This document shows, piece after piece, positions 35,048 through 43,702 of a stretch of DNA of 64,000 nucleotides. The stretch's first letter is position 1. Each line of letters opens with the position of its first letter. Source of the stretch: Alishewanella metallidurans (GTDB lineage: Bacteria > Pseudomonadota > Gammaproteobacteria > Enterobacterales > Alteromonadaceae); contig NZ_JALAHQ010000001.1 in assembly GCF_036983985.1 (NCBI RefSeq), forward strand, positions 186,001-250,000, written 5' to 3'. The position numbers and the translations under genes were made by a program. The notes under the pieces are model-generated. The model worked only from the letters and a program-made list of their open reading frames with translations. It made no database searches and was not told where the DNA came from.

Positions 35048-36139
35048 ATGATGCTTCTTAATGAGCCTCTTTATACTTTTGAACAAACTATCGATGAGTG
35101 TATTCTCGGCGTCACAGGGAATGACTCTCTACGTGAAAAGTTGATCGCGAGCAAAGGTGATTTTTCTAATGCGGGCATGCAATACAGATACGCAGCAAGT
35201 ACAGCTGAACTTTATGCTTTACAACCTGTAAGTGTAGGTGGAGATCCTGAAGTAATTAATGCTCTTAAAAAAAGTGAGTTGGTCAAGCTTTATGAGCAAT
35301 ATTTTAGGGCTTCTGAAAAGCCGGCTAGAAAAGTATATGATGCCATTTTAAATTCTGCACAAGATAAGTGTCCGTTTTGCGGGGGAATAGGTACTCCACG
35401 CAACTTAGATCACTTCTTGCCCAAGTCTCATTATCCACAATTCTCTGTTTTGCCCAGCAATCTGGTACCTTCATGCCGAGATTGTAATATGGATGGAAAA
35501 GGGGAAAACTTCGCTATCAGTGCTGAAAAGCAAATAATTCAACCTTATTTAGATAAGCAAAGATTTTTTATAGACCAATGGATCTTTGCTTTTTATGTTT
35601 CAGTTGATGATGGTGAGCCGGGAGTGTTTCAATATTATGTTTCACCTCCTGAGAGTTGGCCTGAGGTCGATAAACATAGAGCTCGGAGACATTTTGAAGT
35701 ATTTGATTTGGCTAAGCGTTTTGCAACGAAAGCCGCTGAGCAATTGGGTATTGTGCTTGGGCAGATCAGATCTATGGAACAGGCGGGGCTCGACATCAGC
35801 GTTATTAAAAGTGTGCTTCTGCAGCCAGCAATTGAAACAGCTCAGTTCTCGAATCATTGGCAAAAGGTCATGTATCAAGCTTTGTGTAATCATTATACCG
35901 AAAAAAAGTACAGGCTAAAAAAATGCCCAGTTTGCGAGGGGGAATGTTCATTCTTTAACTACTTTTGTCCACTGTGTCGTGGAGATGGAGTCGTTGAAGC
36001 GCAACTTGAAATAGATATCTCTGATTACGAATACTTGAAATGTCCTGAATGTGATGGTTGGGAAAGGTGTCGTTTGTGTTCCGGTAACGGCAGGATAAGC
36101 AGAGATAAAGCTCTTGAAATGACTAGGAATAGGCCATAA
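35048..36139 (+). CDS. HNH nuclease with C-terminal DnaJ-like cysteine repeats (PtuB-like, unusual)
   Basis: 363 residues. The HNH core is at about 108-150: CPFC (108-111), DHFLPK with catalytic-type H122, and a C-x-x-C-N element (143-147), giving four zinc-binding cysteines as in HNH proteins with a structural zinc. Residues 293-348 hold four CxxCxG units: CPVCEG, CPLCRG, CPECDG and CRLCSG. This is the spacing style of the DnaJ cysteine-rich domain, and I do not recall it for PtuB. The protein is longer than usual Septu HNH proteins. It directly follows the ATPase, so the two should work as a complex. Target nucleic acid is unknown. Confidence 0.82.
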   Translation: MMLLNEPLYTFEQTIDECILGVTGNDSLREKLIASKGDFSNAGMQYRYAASTAELYALQPVSVGGDPEVINALKKSELVKLYEQYFRASEKPARKVYDAILNSAQDKCPFCGGIGTPRNLDHFLPKSHYPQFSVLPSNLVPSCRDCNMDGKGENFAISAEKQIIQPYLDKQRFFIDQWIFAFYVSVDDGEPGVFQYYVSPPESWPEVDKHRARRHFEVFDLAKRFATKAAEQLGIVLGQIRSMEQAGLDISVIKSVLLQPAIETAQFSNHWQKVMYQALCNHYTEKKYRLKKCPVCEGECSFFNYFCPLCRGDGVVEAQLEIDISDYEYLKCPECDGWERCRLCSGNGRISRDKALEMTRNRP

Positions 36140-36219
36140 CAATCAGCTGCACAGCGACAGGTTGCGGCTAAAACTGGCGCCTGAGCCAGTCGTTAATGTT
36201 TGTTCTTCGCTCAAAACAC

Positions 36220-36318
36220 CTATTTAGCTTGAGGTAAATCAACCCAGCTGGTCGTGTATTGCTGTGACAACATGCCGCGCTTCATTGACCAGTCTTGCTT
36301 TATACCAATGAAGCTCAA
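36220..36318 (-). pseudogene. umuC: umuC 3' fragment, copy 2
   Basis: Reading the minus strand from about 36318 to the stop at 36220-36222 gives about 32 residues ending GIKQDWSMKRGMLS, then QQYTTSWVDLPQAK. This aligns with the end of copy 1 (GTKQEWSMKRELLS, YTTKWSELPVAK) at about 60% identity, so it comes from a different umuC. An upstream in-frame stop confirms that it is a remnant. It lies 80 bp past the HNH gene. Confidence 0.8.
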
Positions 36319-36646
36319 TTCAGGCAGCAGCTGTGGAGATGGAAATCAGTAGGACGAACTCTCTTAAACCTGCCTAAAATTGAAAAGCGCGATCACAAGT
36401 TAAGAATATCAGTCGTCAGCGTAGACAACATAACGTGCTACTCTGGGCTTCCCAGGTTTTACTAGACACGCTTAATTGTTATGAGAAATCCTGAGTGTAA
36501 TTTGATCTAAAAACTGCATATTTAATGCTCTATGCAAATATTATTCATTTTTGTAGCAGCTCATGCTCATTAGCAGCATCAGATAAACTTTATTAGCTAT
36601 TTTAAGCACTAAAATGCACTTTAATAAGTGTTAAAGAGCATTTTCC
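36319..36646. other. Non-coding spacer before the Fic gene 3' end
   Basis: No gene or clear structure is seen in these 328 bp, which are AT-rich toward the Fic gene. A short hairpin CTGGC-GCCTGA-GCCAG lies just before, at about 36175-36190, and may terminate the HNH gene. Confidence 0.35.
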
Positions 36647-37363
36647 TTATTTATTTCGGTTAAGTTCAAATTCTCGATACTTAGAAAGCACTTCTTTGTT
36701 AGAGTACTCGCCTTCAACTAGATCCTGTTCGTGGCTACCATCTAGACCTTTGACTTGGCCAATCGAACCACCCCATTCAAGTCTGTCCCTGGATGGTACG
36801 ATGAAATTCGACAAGTAGCTGTCTAAGTGATTATTACCTGGTGATGCGATTTCCTTGCTTAATGCAGATAAATACTCCATCTTTTTTGTTTGCTGCCAGT
36901 CAATGCAGAATCCAGCACGATGACACAGCTCGCTGTGAATGATCAGCATGGTCCTTCCATTGCCATCAAGAAAGGGATGGCCATAAGCAAAGTAACCCAT
37001 CACTTCGCCAGGACGTTTTGCCATTTGTTTTTTGTCATGGCCGATTTTAAGTCCTTCAACTACCGCTCGCTCAAGATCAAGTGGGTGACAGAACTGCGTA
37101 TTCGCTTTTGATATTGCTAAATTTGGTGCTATTTCGTATCGATCTTTACCAGCCCACGGATAAAACTCAAAGAACAGAATCTTATGCACTTCTTTGAAGT
37201 CTGAATAAGTGAGTTGCTGCCTCTGGGAGAGATAGTTAATTGCATCGTCAAGACCGGCCCTGAACATTGTGTGCTCGATTTCGCGGACTATATCAAGATT
37301 TTTTTCGTAAAAGCGGTTCCGAAGATAACCGGCAGTTTCAAAATCCTTAAACGGATCGAACAC
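36647..37363 (-). CDS. Fic-domain protein with incomplete Fic motif
   Basis: 238 residues. The Fic core motif is HPFLDGNGRTML at 129-140. The catalytic His and the GNGR anion site are present, but the last Arg of HPFx(D/E)GNGRxxR is Leu140. That Arg normally orients the gamma-phosphate for AMP transfer, so activity may be altered. Surrounding elements (EFYPWAGKDR; VMGYFAYG) are typical. The start overlaps the end of the AbiEi-like gene by 17 bp, indicating one operon and a toxin-antitoxin arrangement. No inhibitory (S/T)xxxE(G/N) helix is evident. Confidence 0.88.
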   Translation of the reverse strand: MFDPFKDFETAGYLRNRFYEKNLDIVREIEHTMFRAGLDDAINYLSQRQQLTYSDFKEVHKILFFEFYPWAGKDRYEIAPNLAISKANTQFCHPLDLERAVVEGLKIGHDKKQMAKRPGEVMGYFAYGHPFLDGNGRTMLIIHSELCHRAGFCIDWQQTKKMEYLSALSKEIASPGNNHLDSYLSNFIVPSRDRLEWGGSIGQVKGLDGSHEQDLVEGEYSNKEVLSKYREFELNRNK

Positions 37364-38021
37364 TTTGATTTCTTTCCCTGAGATAGTTAACAGTTAGTAT
37401 TGCGACCTCTTTCGAGGTGATCTTACCGGCTCTCTTCATTGCGATTAGCAGATCCTCAACTGTATCTTGGCGGACTTCATCACCGGCAAGTCTGGTTACT
37501 GTATTTGCCCACAGATCCATTGAGTGATGCTTATATTTGACCTTATTAGCATTAGCCAGATTTTCTATATATTTAGCCACGTTTTTTGTTGGGAATTGGA
37601 CTAATTTATTTGCTTTACGACTTTTAGTACTGCTCGGGCCGCCACAAAAAAGTATTCTGATTCCGTTGATATTGATACTTCTTGAGACTCGAGAATTTTT
37701 TGTCTCAATCTTGATTGTTTTACCCGCTTTAAGGTCATTTGATTCAAGTGATAAGGAAGTTTTTAATGAAAAGCCCAATTTTTCAGCGGTATCGGTGATA
37801 ACGGTTGATAGGGTATTGCTTAGTTTTGCGGTAGAGCTATCAATAAAACTAGCCTTTGCATAAATGCCTCTGCCAAGCCTGTAAATGAAGCCTTTATTTA
37901 TCAAGCTATCTAGGACATGGGATACCTGTGTCGGGCTACCAAGACCAACGACATCAGAGCGAAGTACTATTGAGCCAGAACGTCGACTTATTGATTGACG
38001 CATACGAGTTTCTAGATTCAT
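37347..38021 (-). CDS. AbiEi-like / DUF6088-type winged-helix antitoxin or regulator
   Basis: About 224 residues from ATG at 38021, with GGAG eight bases upstream. The first 70 residues are a winged-helix (SPTQVSHVLDSLINKGFIYRL, then GRGIYAK) like AbiEi and DUF6088 proteins, which act as autoregulating antitoxins. The middle (DLKAGKTIKIETKNSR; INGIRILFCGG) matches the DUF6088 pattern. It is upstream of and overlaps the Fic gene, consistent with an antitoxin-toxin operon. Pairing of this family with Fic rather than AbiEii is notable. Confidence 0.75.
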   Translation of the reverse strand: MNLETRMRQSISRRSGSIVLRSDVVGLGSPTQVSHVLDSLINKGFIYRLGRGIYAKASFIDSSTAKLSNTLSTVITDTAEKLGFSLKTSLSLESNDLKAGKTIKIETKNSRVSRSININGIRILFCGGPSSTKSRKANKLVQFPTKNVAKYIENLANANKVKYKHHSMDLWANTVTRLAGDEVRQDTVEDLLIAMKRAGKITSKEVAILTVNYLRERNQSVRSV

Positions 38022-38249
38022 AAAAGACACTCCGACTATGAATTTATTTAATTATACTACAAAAGTGACACTAAAATAATAATAATTAAATTCATTTAAA
38101 TCAATGCCTTGTGTGTTATTAATGTGTTTACTAACCGGCATAAAATGTTTGAGTAAACGAGAGGTTGAAATGTCATTATTTATCAATGTAGTAATCGATA
38201 GAATTATGGAGATAACCGAATAGATAGCTTTCGATACAGCACAATGAGT

Positions 38250-39536
38250 TTAAATAAATTTTCTTTTCTCAAAGTTCTCAGCAAGCCAACCATAGTCCCT
38301 GATATTCGCATCTTTGGCTTTTTGGCTAATCTCCCGTCTTTTTAATGAATCAGGCTCCCTCTGTTTATAATTCACACCACTAAACTCAGGCCTGAACATC
38401 GAAGGCAACAGATGGCTATACGTGCGGTCAATCATCTCTATACTGGTGCCACATTGCTTAGCCAGTGATGCAATATCAGCTTTGGTTTTCAGGTTCCAGG
38501 TAATGTATGAGTGGCGCAGGGAGTAAAGTGTACGTTCACCGTAAGGGCTTTTCTTCAGGTTAAGTTTAGCCAATATGTCAGAGAACTTGCGGCTCAAGCT
38601 CTTTGGGTCTTTTCCGTTTGCCAATAGGAAGACTTTCTCATTGGCTTGTCTGTTAGGGAATCGTGTTACCAAATCTTCAAGGTTTGCTATAAAATCACTG
38701 CGCACCACTACTTGCCGGACACCGGTGAATTCGGTTGTCTTACCCTTGCGCACAGCTACGGTGATTTCTGGTACGCCGTCATTTAACCTGAAGCTGATAT
38801 CACGCCATTCAACATGCTCAACCTCTGTGCCTGGCCGCATACCAGTTGCTACAACAAAGTCGATATAGTCATACAACAGTTCAAGTAACATTTTGCTTTT
38901 CTTGTTCTTGGTACGATGCATGTCATCCAAGATGTAGTCAGATATTTTCCTGAACTCTTCCCAGCTGAATGCAGCACGGCGCTGCTGGCGCTTACCTTGG
39001 GTATCAAAGGATGGAACTTGGTACTTAGTTATTTGACCTGATTTCAGCGCTTTCTCGAATACTTTGCCAAGCACGGCGTTATGATTTTGCAGGGACGAAC
39101 TCGACATCTCACCGCCAAACCTTTCTTTACGCCATTCTGAAAACGCATCCATAGCTGACTGATCAATCTGGTTTATTCGGTGGCCTGTAAAAAAGGGGAT
39201 GTGATACTTATTCAGAATGCCAATGTAATTGCTTTTAGTTTTAGTTGATTGGCCGGTAGTTTTTGCCAGTGCTATGGCTTTGTTTAAGTCTTCTTTTACT
39301 TCATTAGCAATGTCTTCAAATTTTTGCGCACCAGACCGAATGCCGAGCTCATGTTCGGCCCGGCGTTTGTAATATTCATCGGTTGCTTTGATTTTGGCAG
39401 TTTCTTGGTCATATTCGCCAGTGGAGTAGGTGATATGCTTCTTGCCGATCTTAAAGCGTGCATACCACCGTTTGGAGTTCTGCTGAGTGAAAATGTATAG
39501 GCCATCAATGATGGTTATTTTCTGCAGATACGCCAC
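38250..39536 (-). CDS. Tyrosine recombinase (island integrase B)
   Basis: About 428 residues. GTG at 39536 has AAGGAG six bases upstream and is preferred over TTG at 39539. An N-terminal arm-binding-like region (about 1-60) and a SAM-like core-binding domain (about 70-170) precede the catalytic domain. The catalytic residues are Arg in TGMRPGTE, RHSYITW and Tyr in RTYSHLL. It follows the paralogous integrase at 39550-40827 after 13 bp, in one operon near attR. The two share the same architecture and motifs but differ widely in sequence, so both are probably maintained. Confidence 0.92.
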   Translation of the reverse strand: MAYLQKITIIDGLYIFTQQNSKRWYARFKIGKKHITYSTGEYDQETAKIKATDEYYKRRAEHELGIRSGAQKFEDIANEVKEDLNKAIALAKTTGQSTKTKSNYIGILNKYHIPFFTGHRINQIDQSAMDAFSEWRKERFGGEMSSSSLQNHNAVLGKVFEKALKSGQITKYQVPSFDTQGKRQQRRAAFSWEEFRKISDYILDDMHRTKNKKSKMLLELLYDYIDFVVATGMRPGTEVEHVEWRDISFRLNDGVPEITVAVRKGKTTEFTGVRQVVVRSDFIANLEDLVTRFPNRQANEKVFLLANGKDPKSLSRKFSDILAKLNLKKSPYGERTLYSLRHSYITWNLKTKADIASLAKQCGTSIEMIDRTYSHLLPSMFRPEFSGVNYKQREPDSLKRREISQKAKDANIRDYGWLAENFEKRKFI

Positions 39537-39549
39537 CAATTACTCCTTA

Positions 39550-40827
39550 TTAGATGAAACCTCGCTGCTTATAGTTTTGCGCCCAGCGAGCAATTTGATT
39601 TTGCAGCAGCTCGTCGTAGTGTACTTCTGAGAACTGCTTATTAACCAGCTTCTTGGTTTCAAGCTCCACCCCAGAGAGCTGCCGACCGAACATTCTCGGA
39701 ATGACATGGCTGTAATGCTGCTCAATCATCTGGATGCCTGTGCCACATTGTCGCGCTAACACATCAATACTGACATTTTGGGCCATAAGCTCCCAGGTGA
39801 TATAGCTGTGACGTAATGAATATAAACTTCTTTCCCCCTGTTGGGAATTCTTTAGTTTAGTTAATTCAAGGGCTTTTTCGAAATGCCGTGGCATTTCTTT
39901 GGCTGAAGTACCATCCGATAACACAAATATTTTGTTGTCCTTTAGCCTATTCGGAAATCGATGGCTTAGGCGCTGTAGTACTTTTACTATCGCTTCTTTA
40001 CAGACAATTTCCCTGGTGCCGGTGTACTTAGTTGTTTTGCCTTTACGGACTGTCACATAAAAACGGCAACGCTCAGTATCACGTTCAATGTGCATATCAG
40101 CCCATGTCAGGTTATCCATTTCAGAGCCTGGCCTCATGCCCGTTAGGATAGCGAAGTCCATATAATCCAATAAAAGCTCTCTGATCTGCCGGGTCTTCTC
40201 TTTGCGGCTTTCATGCTGGATTTCTTCTATTTTCTCACGGACCTTAAGATATTCGTCAATGTTGAAAGCAGCACGGCGTTGGCCGCCCACACCTTTATTT
40301 TCCAGCGAAGGAACTTGGCTTACCAGCATCCACTTCTTTTTTACCGCATAGTCGAACACCATTTGCAGGGCTGCGTTGTGATTCTGAACTGTTGACTTGG
40401 CAGGGACGCGACCAAGCTGAGTAACCCGCCATTGGTCGAACTCGGTGAGAAGGTCATCGTCAATTCTGGTCACATGCGTACTACCAAAAAATGCTATATG
40501 GTATCTACGCAGTGCGCCTATATAATCGTCATAGATGACTTTGCCCATACCAGCAGTTAAGGCTTGCTTCATTTGCTGGATAACCTTATCTGCTACAAAT
40601 GCGAAGCGTTTGGTCTCTACGACAAAGTTGTTGGTTTCGTAACGGATTTCATATTCGATAAAAATTCGATGAGCCTTAGCTATAGCCTCGCTCAGATCAC
40701 GGGTTTTGGTGGTGCGGGAGAAGTGGGTTTTGTTTATTTTGAGGCGGGCAATCCAGTTATAGCAGTTGCTTTGCTTGTAGATTTGCAGGTCTGGTGTAAG
40801 GCGATGTTTTTCGATGACTTTTGACAT
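39550..40827 (-). CDS. Tyrosine recombinase (island integrase A)
   Basis: About 425 residues from ATG at 40827 (GGAG seven bases upstream; the frame opens at 40860). The arrangement is arm-binding, core-binding, catalytic. Catalytic residues are Arg in TGMRPGSE, RHSYITW and Tyr in QHYSHVI. It lies 106 bp from attR, which suits an enzyme acting on its own attachment site. Decamer repeats at 40853-40878 just upstream may be its arm sites and may also link integration to its own expression. It is the first gene of the two-integrase operon. Confidence 0.93.
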   Translation of the reverse strand: MSKVIEKHRLTPDLQIYKQSNCYNWIARLKINKTHFSRTTKTRDLSEAIAKAHRIFIEYEIRYETNNFVVETKRFAFVADKVIQQMKQALTAGMGKVIYDDYIGALRRYHIAFFGSTHVTRIDDDLLTEFDQWRVTQLGRVPAKSTVQNHNAALQMVFDYAVKKKWMLVSQVPSLENKGVGGQRRAAFNIDEYLKVREKIEEIQHESRKEKTRQIRELLLDYMDFAILTGMRPGSEMDNLTWADMHIERDTERCRFYVTVRKGKTTKYTGTREIVCKEAIVKVLQRLSHRFPNRLKDNKIFVLSDGTSAKEMPRHFEKALELTKLKNSQQGERSLYSLRHSYITWELMAQNVSIDVLARQCGTGIQMIEQHYSHVIPRMFGRQLSGVELETKKLVNKQFSEVHYDELLQNQIARWAQNYKQRGFI

Positions 40828-40852
40828 TGTTGAGCTCCATGTATAGCTCTCA

Positions 40853-40878
40853 TTTTGCAAAGATTTTGTAAAGTTTGC
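40853..40878 (+). repeat. Decamer direct repeats near attR
   Basis: TTTTGCAAAG, then ATTTTGTAAAG, then TTTGC: the same decamer family as at 12745-12762 and 12919-12948 on the tRNA side. They sit between integrase A and attR and are candidate arm-type sites. Confidence 0.6.
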
Positions 40879-40932
40879 TTTTTGAGAGAATTATCTGCTT
40901 AATTTTCAGCTAGATAACCATATATGAAGTTC

Positions 40933-40991
40933 ATTCAAAATCCGCCGGGGGAAACTCCGTGTCGGTTCGAGTCCGACCCTAGGCACCATAT
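40933..40991 (+). repeat. attR: island right attachment site (3' tRNA-Leu fragment)
   Basis: This is a perfect 59-bp copy of 12990-13048: the anticodon-loop-to-CCA part of tRNA-Leu plus three bases. No 5' tRNA half precedes it, so it is not a tRNA gene. It marks the right end of the island. Confidence 0.92.
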
Positions 40992-41159
40992 ATTCAATAT
41001 TCTGCTGTTTGGCAGTACACGCGAAAAACAACTGACGTCAAAAGTATAATTTCCTCGTAACATAAACGCAGGAGACGCTGCGGCTAATAAGCAGTTATAT
41101 GCACTAGCTAAAGCCGTTGCTATGCACTAACTGGTTGCGCAACCCAAGTTATTAACCAA

Positions 41160-42200
41160 TCAAAAATACTGCTCAATACTTTGCTGTAAACTGGCTGCCG
41201 ATAGCTCGCCCATATGGCTATGTACCAATTGACCGTTAGCATCAAAATACAAGGTAACGGGTAAACCAAACGCGCCCATACTGGTTGCCATATCACCTTT
41301 ACTATCTAACAGCACATGCTTAAAGCTCAAGCCTTTCTGCTGTAAAAAATGCTCAACGGTATGAATGGGTTCTCGCTGATTAAGCAGAATAAATTTCACA
41401 TCGTTATGGCGTTGTTCCGCCTGCTGTAACACTGGCATTTCACGCCGACAAGGCGGGCACCAAGTAGCCCATAAATTAACCACCGTTGGCTGTTGTTGAC
41501 TAATTTCTGGCAGCGTTACAGTTTGACCGTCTAGCTGCATAAAACTGCTGTGCGGTAACACCGATTGCTCGCGCCCTGCGCTAATTACTAAGCTAAAAAC
41601 CACATATAAACCTGCCATTGTTAATACACCAGACAGCAAGGCTTTACGTAAGTGTCGTTGGCGTAACTGTAAAAACAACACCACGACAGAGCTAAATAAG
41701 GCAGCCGTATAATCGATACCACGATCTCGAATATCAAACATCTGCCAAACGCTGTCGTAACTATCAGCAAAGCGCAGCACAAACACCAATCTACCTATCA
41801 CTAACCCTGCCAACAAAATCAGCATTAACGCGTTTGACGCCTTTTCTTTCTTTTCTGTGTCGCCCTTTTTTGCGACTAATGAGCTGACGGTAAAACCAAT
41901 AATGACACTAATTAACACCAGTAATGGCGACACCGGTAAAGCCAAAGAGCCAATGTTAACCGTTATCATTATTTCTCCATTTTCATCATTATAAAAACTG
42001 GTTGGCGTTGCTGAATATCCTAACTCTTGCGGCATCGTAGTATTCGCATTAACTGCTTCAATACCATTTCTATTCGCTTTTTGATCGTATTTAGTGCCGT
42101 CTTTACCTAACACAGTGTAATGCAGCAATAATACATGAGCCGGATCATGAAATGGTAACGGCGATAAGCAACTACTGTTTCCGAAATGTAACAGACTCAT
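41160..42200 (-). CDS. TlpA-like thioredoxin protein with Lgt-like membrane domain; N-terminal start uncertain
   Basis: The C-terminal half is a periplasmic thioredoxin domain with redox-active CPPC (WATWCPPCRREMP), a cis-Pro region (GAFGLPVT) and TlpA features. Before it are four membrane segments; GRLVFVLRF and FDIRDRG recall the Lgt fold, a known pairing in about 270-residue proteins. Those proteins begin like the ATG at 41969 (MITVNIGSLALPV, with GGAG upstream). The frame continues for 77 more codons to an ATG at 42200 with a very good AAGGAG site, so an extended form is possible. The likely role is thiol-disulfide exchange on exported proteins. Confidence 0.82.
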   Translation of the reverse strand: MSLLHFGNSSCLSPLPFHDPAHVLLLHYTVLGKDGTKYDQKANRNGIEAVNANTTMPQELGYSATPTSFYNDENGEIMITVNIGSLALPVSPLLVLISVIIGFTVSSLVAKKGDTEKKEKASNALMLILLAGLVIGRLVFVLRFADSYDSVWQMFDIRDRGIDYTAALFSSVVVLFLQLRQRHLRKALLSGVLTMAGLYVVFSLVISAGREQSVLPHSSFMQLDGQTVTLPEISQQQPTVVNLWATWCPPCRREMPVLQQAEQRHNDVKFILLNQREPIHTVEHFLQQKGLSFKHVLLDSKGDMATSMGAFGLPVTLYFDANGQLVHSHMGELSAASLQQSIEQYF

Positions 42201-42236
42201 ATATAATTTACTCCTTCTTAAAAGTATGAGAGCTGT

Positions 42237-42761
42237 ATGTTAGAAAAAATTGAACAAAGTTTGGAAACGACTATTTTTAGAAGTCGCTGGATATTAGCGC
42301 CGTTTTATGTCGGTTTAATTCTTAGTGTATTTATATTATTTATTAAATTTGCTCAAGAGTTATGGCATTTGATCACGGGAGTTTTTAGCGCGACTGAAGC
42401 AGACGTTATCGTTGGTATGCTGGCGTTAGTTGATATGTCTTTGGTAGCCAGTTTGTTACTAATGATTATATTCAGTGGGTATGAAATATTTATATCAAAA
42501 ATCGATATTGGTGATCACAAAGACCGTCCAGATTGGATGGGTAAAGTTGATTTTTCTGGCTTAAAATTAAAAGTTATTGGCGCTATCGTTGCCATTTCTG
42601 CTATTGATCTTTTAAAGTCATTTATGGATATATCTGCCGATATGAGTGATGCAAATGAGAATAGTTTAAAGTGGAAAGTCATCATTCATATGGCGTTTGT
42701 AGTGTCTGGCGTACTCTTTGCCATAATGGATAAAGTTGCGGGCGATACAAAAAAACATTAA
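42237..42761 (+). CDS. UPF0114 / YqhA-family membrane protein
   Basis: 174 residues with the family opening (EKIEQSLETTIFRSRW) and membrane segments at about 20-40, 58-80, 110-125 and 148-165. It matches the UPF0114/YqhA/TIGR00645 family, whose function is unknown. It is divergent from the thioredoxin gene, with 36 bp between the two start codons, so the two promoters must overlap or lie inside the coding regions. Confidence 0.88.
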   Translation: MLEKIEQSLETTIFRSRWILAPFYVGLILSVFILFIKFAQELWHLITGVFSATEADVIVGMLALVDMSLVASLLLMIIFSGYEIFISKIDIGDHKDRPDWMGKVDFSGLKLKVIGAIVAISAIDLLKSFMDISADMSDANENSLKWKVIIHMAFVVSGVLFAIMDKVAGDTKKH

Positions 42762-42853
42762 TGAATTCAGTCTCAGTCAGACACGCCGACTCGCATCATC
42801 GTAACGTTTCCAAGTATACATTTGACAACAGTACGAAAACATAAGAGGTAACT

Positions 42854-43345
42854 ATGGAAGTTTGGCTAGATGAGATAGTAAACACTATTAGAGATGAATT
42901 TTCTGATCTGCCGGATATAGCGGGTGTAACAAGGATAACCGTCAGATTGTTGTTGGCGGCGATACTTGGCGGCCTACTTGGGTTTGAGCGAGAGCAAAAA
43001 GGTAAATCGGCAGGGTTGAGAACTCATATGCTCGTTGCGCTTGGCGCTGCGCTTTTTGTGCTCATTCCACAACAAGCGGGCGTGTCGGATGCTGACCTAA
43101 TGCGAGTATTACAAGGTCTAATCACAGGTGTTGGTTTTCTTGGTGCGGGGACAATCATTAAAAGTGCTGGGGGCGAGGATGTCAAAGGATTAACTACCGC
43201 AGCTGGGATCTGGTTAACTGCCGCAATCGGCATGGCAGCTGGATTAGGTCGTGAGGCAACCGCTATTCTCAGTACTTTGTTGGCACTATTTATTCTTTAT
43301 GTAATACCTAGATTTATTCTGATATTTGAAAATCGAATTAAGTAG
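42854..43345 (+). CDS. MgtC/SapB-family membrane protein
   Basis: 163 residues. The conserved MgtC core is clear: LGGLLGFEREQKGKSAGLRTH at about 38-58 and GVGFLGAGTIIK, then GLTTAAGIWLTAAIG at about 92-125. There are four to five membrane helices. In Salmonella MgtC affects F-ATPase and growth at low magnesium; environmental homologues lacking the C-terminal ACT-like domain, like this one, are of uncertain role. It follows the UPF0114 gene by 92 bp on the same strand. Confidence 0.92.
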   Translation: MEVWLDEIVNTIRDEFSDLPDIAGVTRITVRLLLAAILGGLLGFEREQKGKSAGLRTHMLVALGAALFVLIPQQAGVSDADLMRVLQGLITGVGFLGAGTIIKSAGGEDVKGLTTAAGIWLTAAIGMAAGLGREATAILSTLLALFILYVIPRFILIFENRIK

Positions 43346-43702
43346 GTGTGATTTTAAAGATTACTATTCTATGAGATGTGTCTACATAAATCAGACTATC
43401 TGGCGTAGATGCCATTGTCATGTTAACGATGCTAGGTACTTCAAAAGAGGCAATATCTATATTAGTTAAGGTAATATTTTGTTTAATCGCGTGTCATCAG
43501 CAAGGCATTTAAAAAATTTCGTATGTGCTGACTGAGTGGCTGGTTAATTAAATTTTTAGATTATTAGCCGATTTATAATCTAACAATAATATTCTCGTTT
43601 AAACATGTGTTTATTAGCCCATAATACAAACCGCCAAGCACATTGCGAAATCGTACCGCGTACATGCTATTCTTCTAATCTAAACCATATTGGAGAGATC
43701 GA
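43346..43702. other. Intergenic region upstream of the export operon
   Basis: No gene or strong structure is seen in these 357 bp. It is AT-rich near 43550-43600 and should hold the promoter for the adaptor-permease-ATPase operon. GGAG precedes the TTG start at 43703. Confidence 0.4.

Noticed and set aside
40933..40991. Second tRNA-Leu gene
   Set aside because: Only the 3' portion is present; there is no 5' acceptor strand, D-arm or full anticodon stem, so it is the attR copy.
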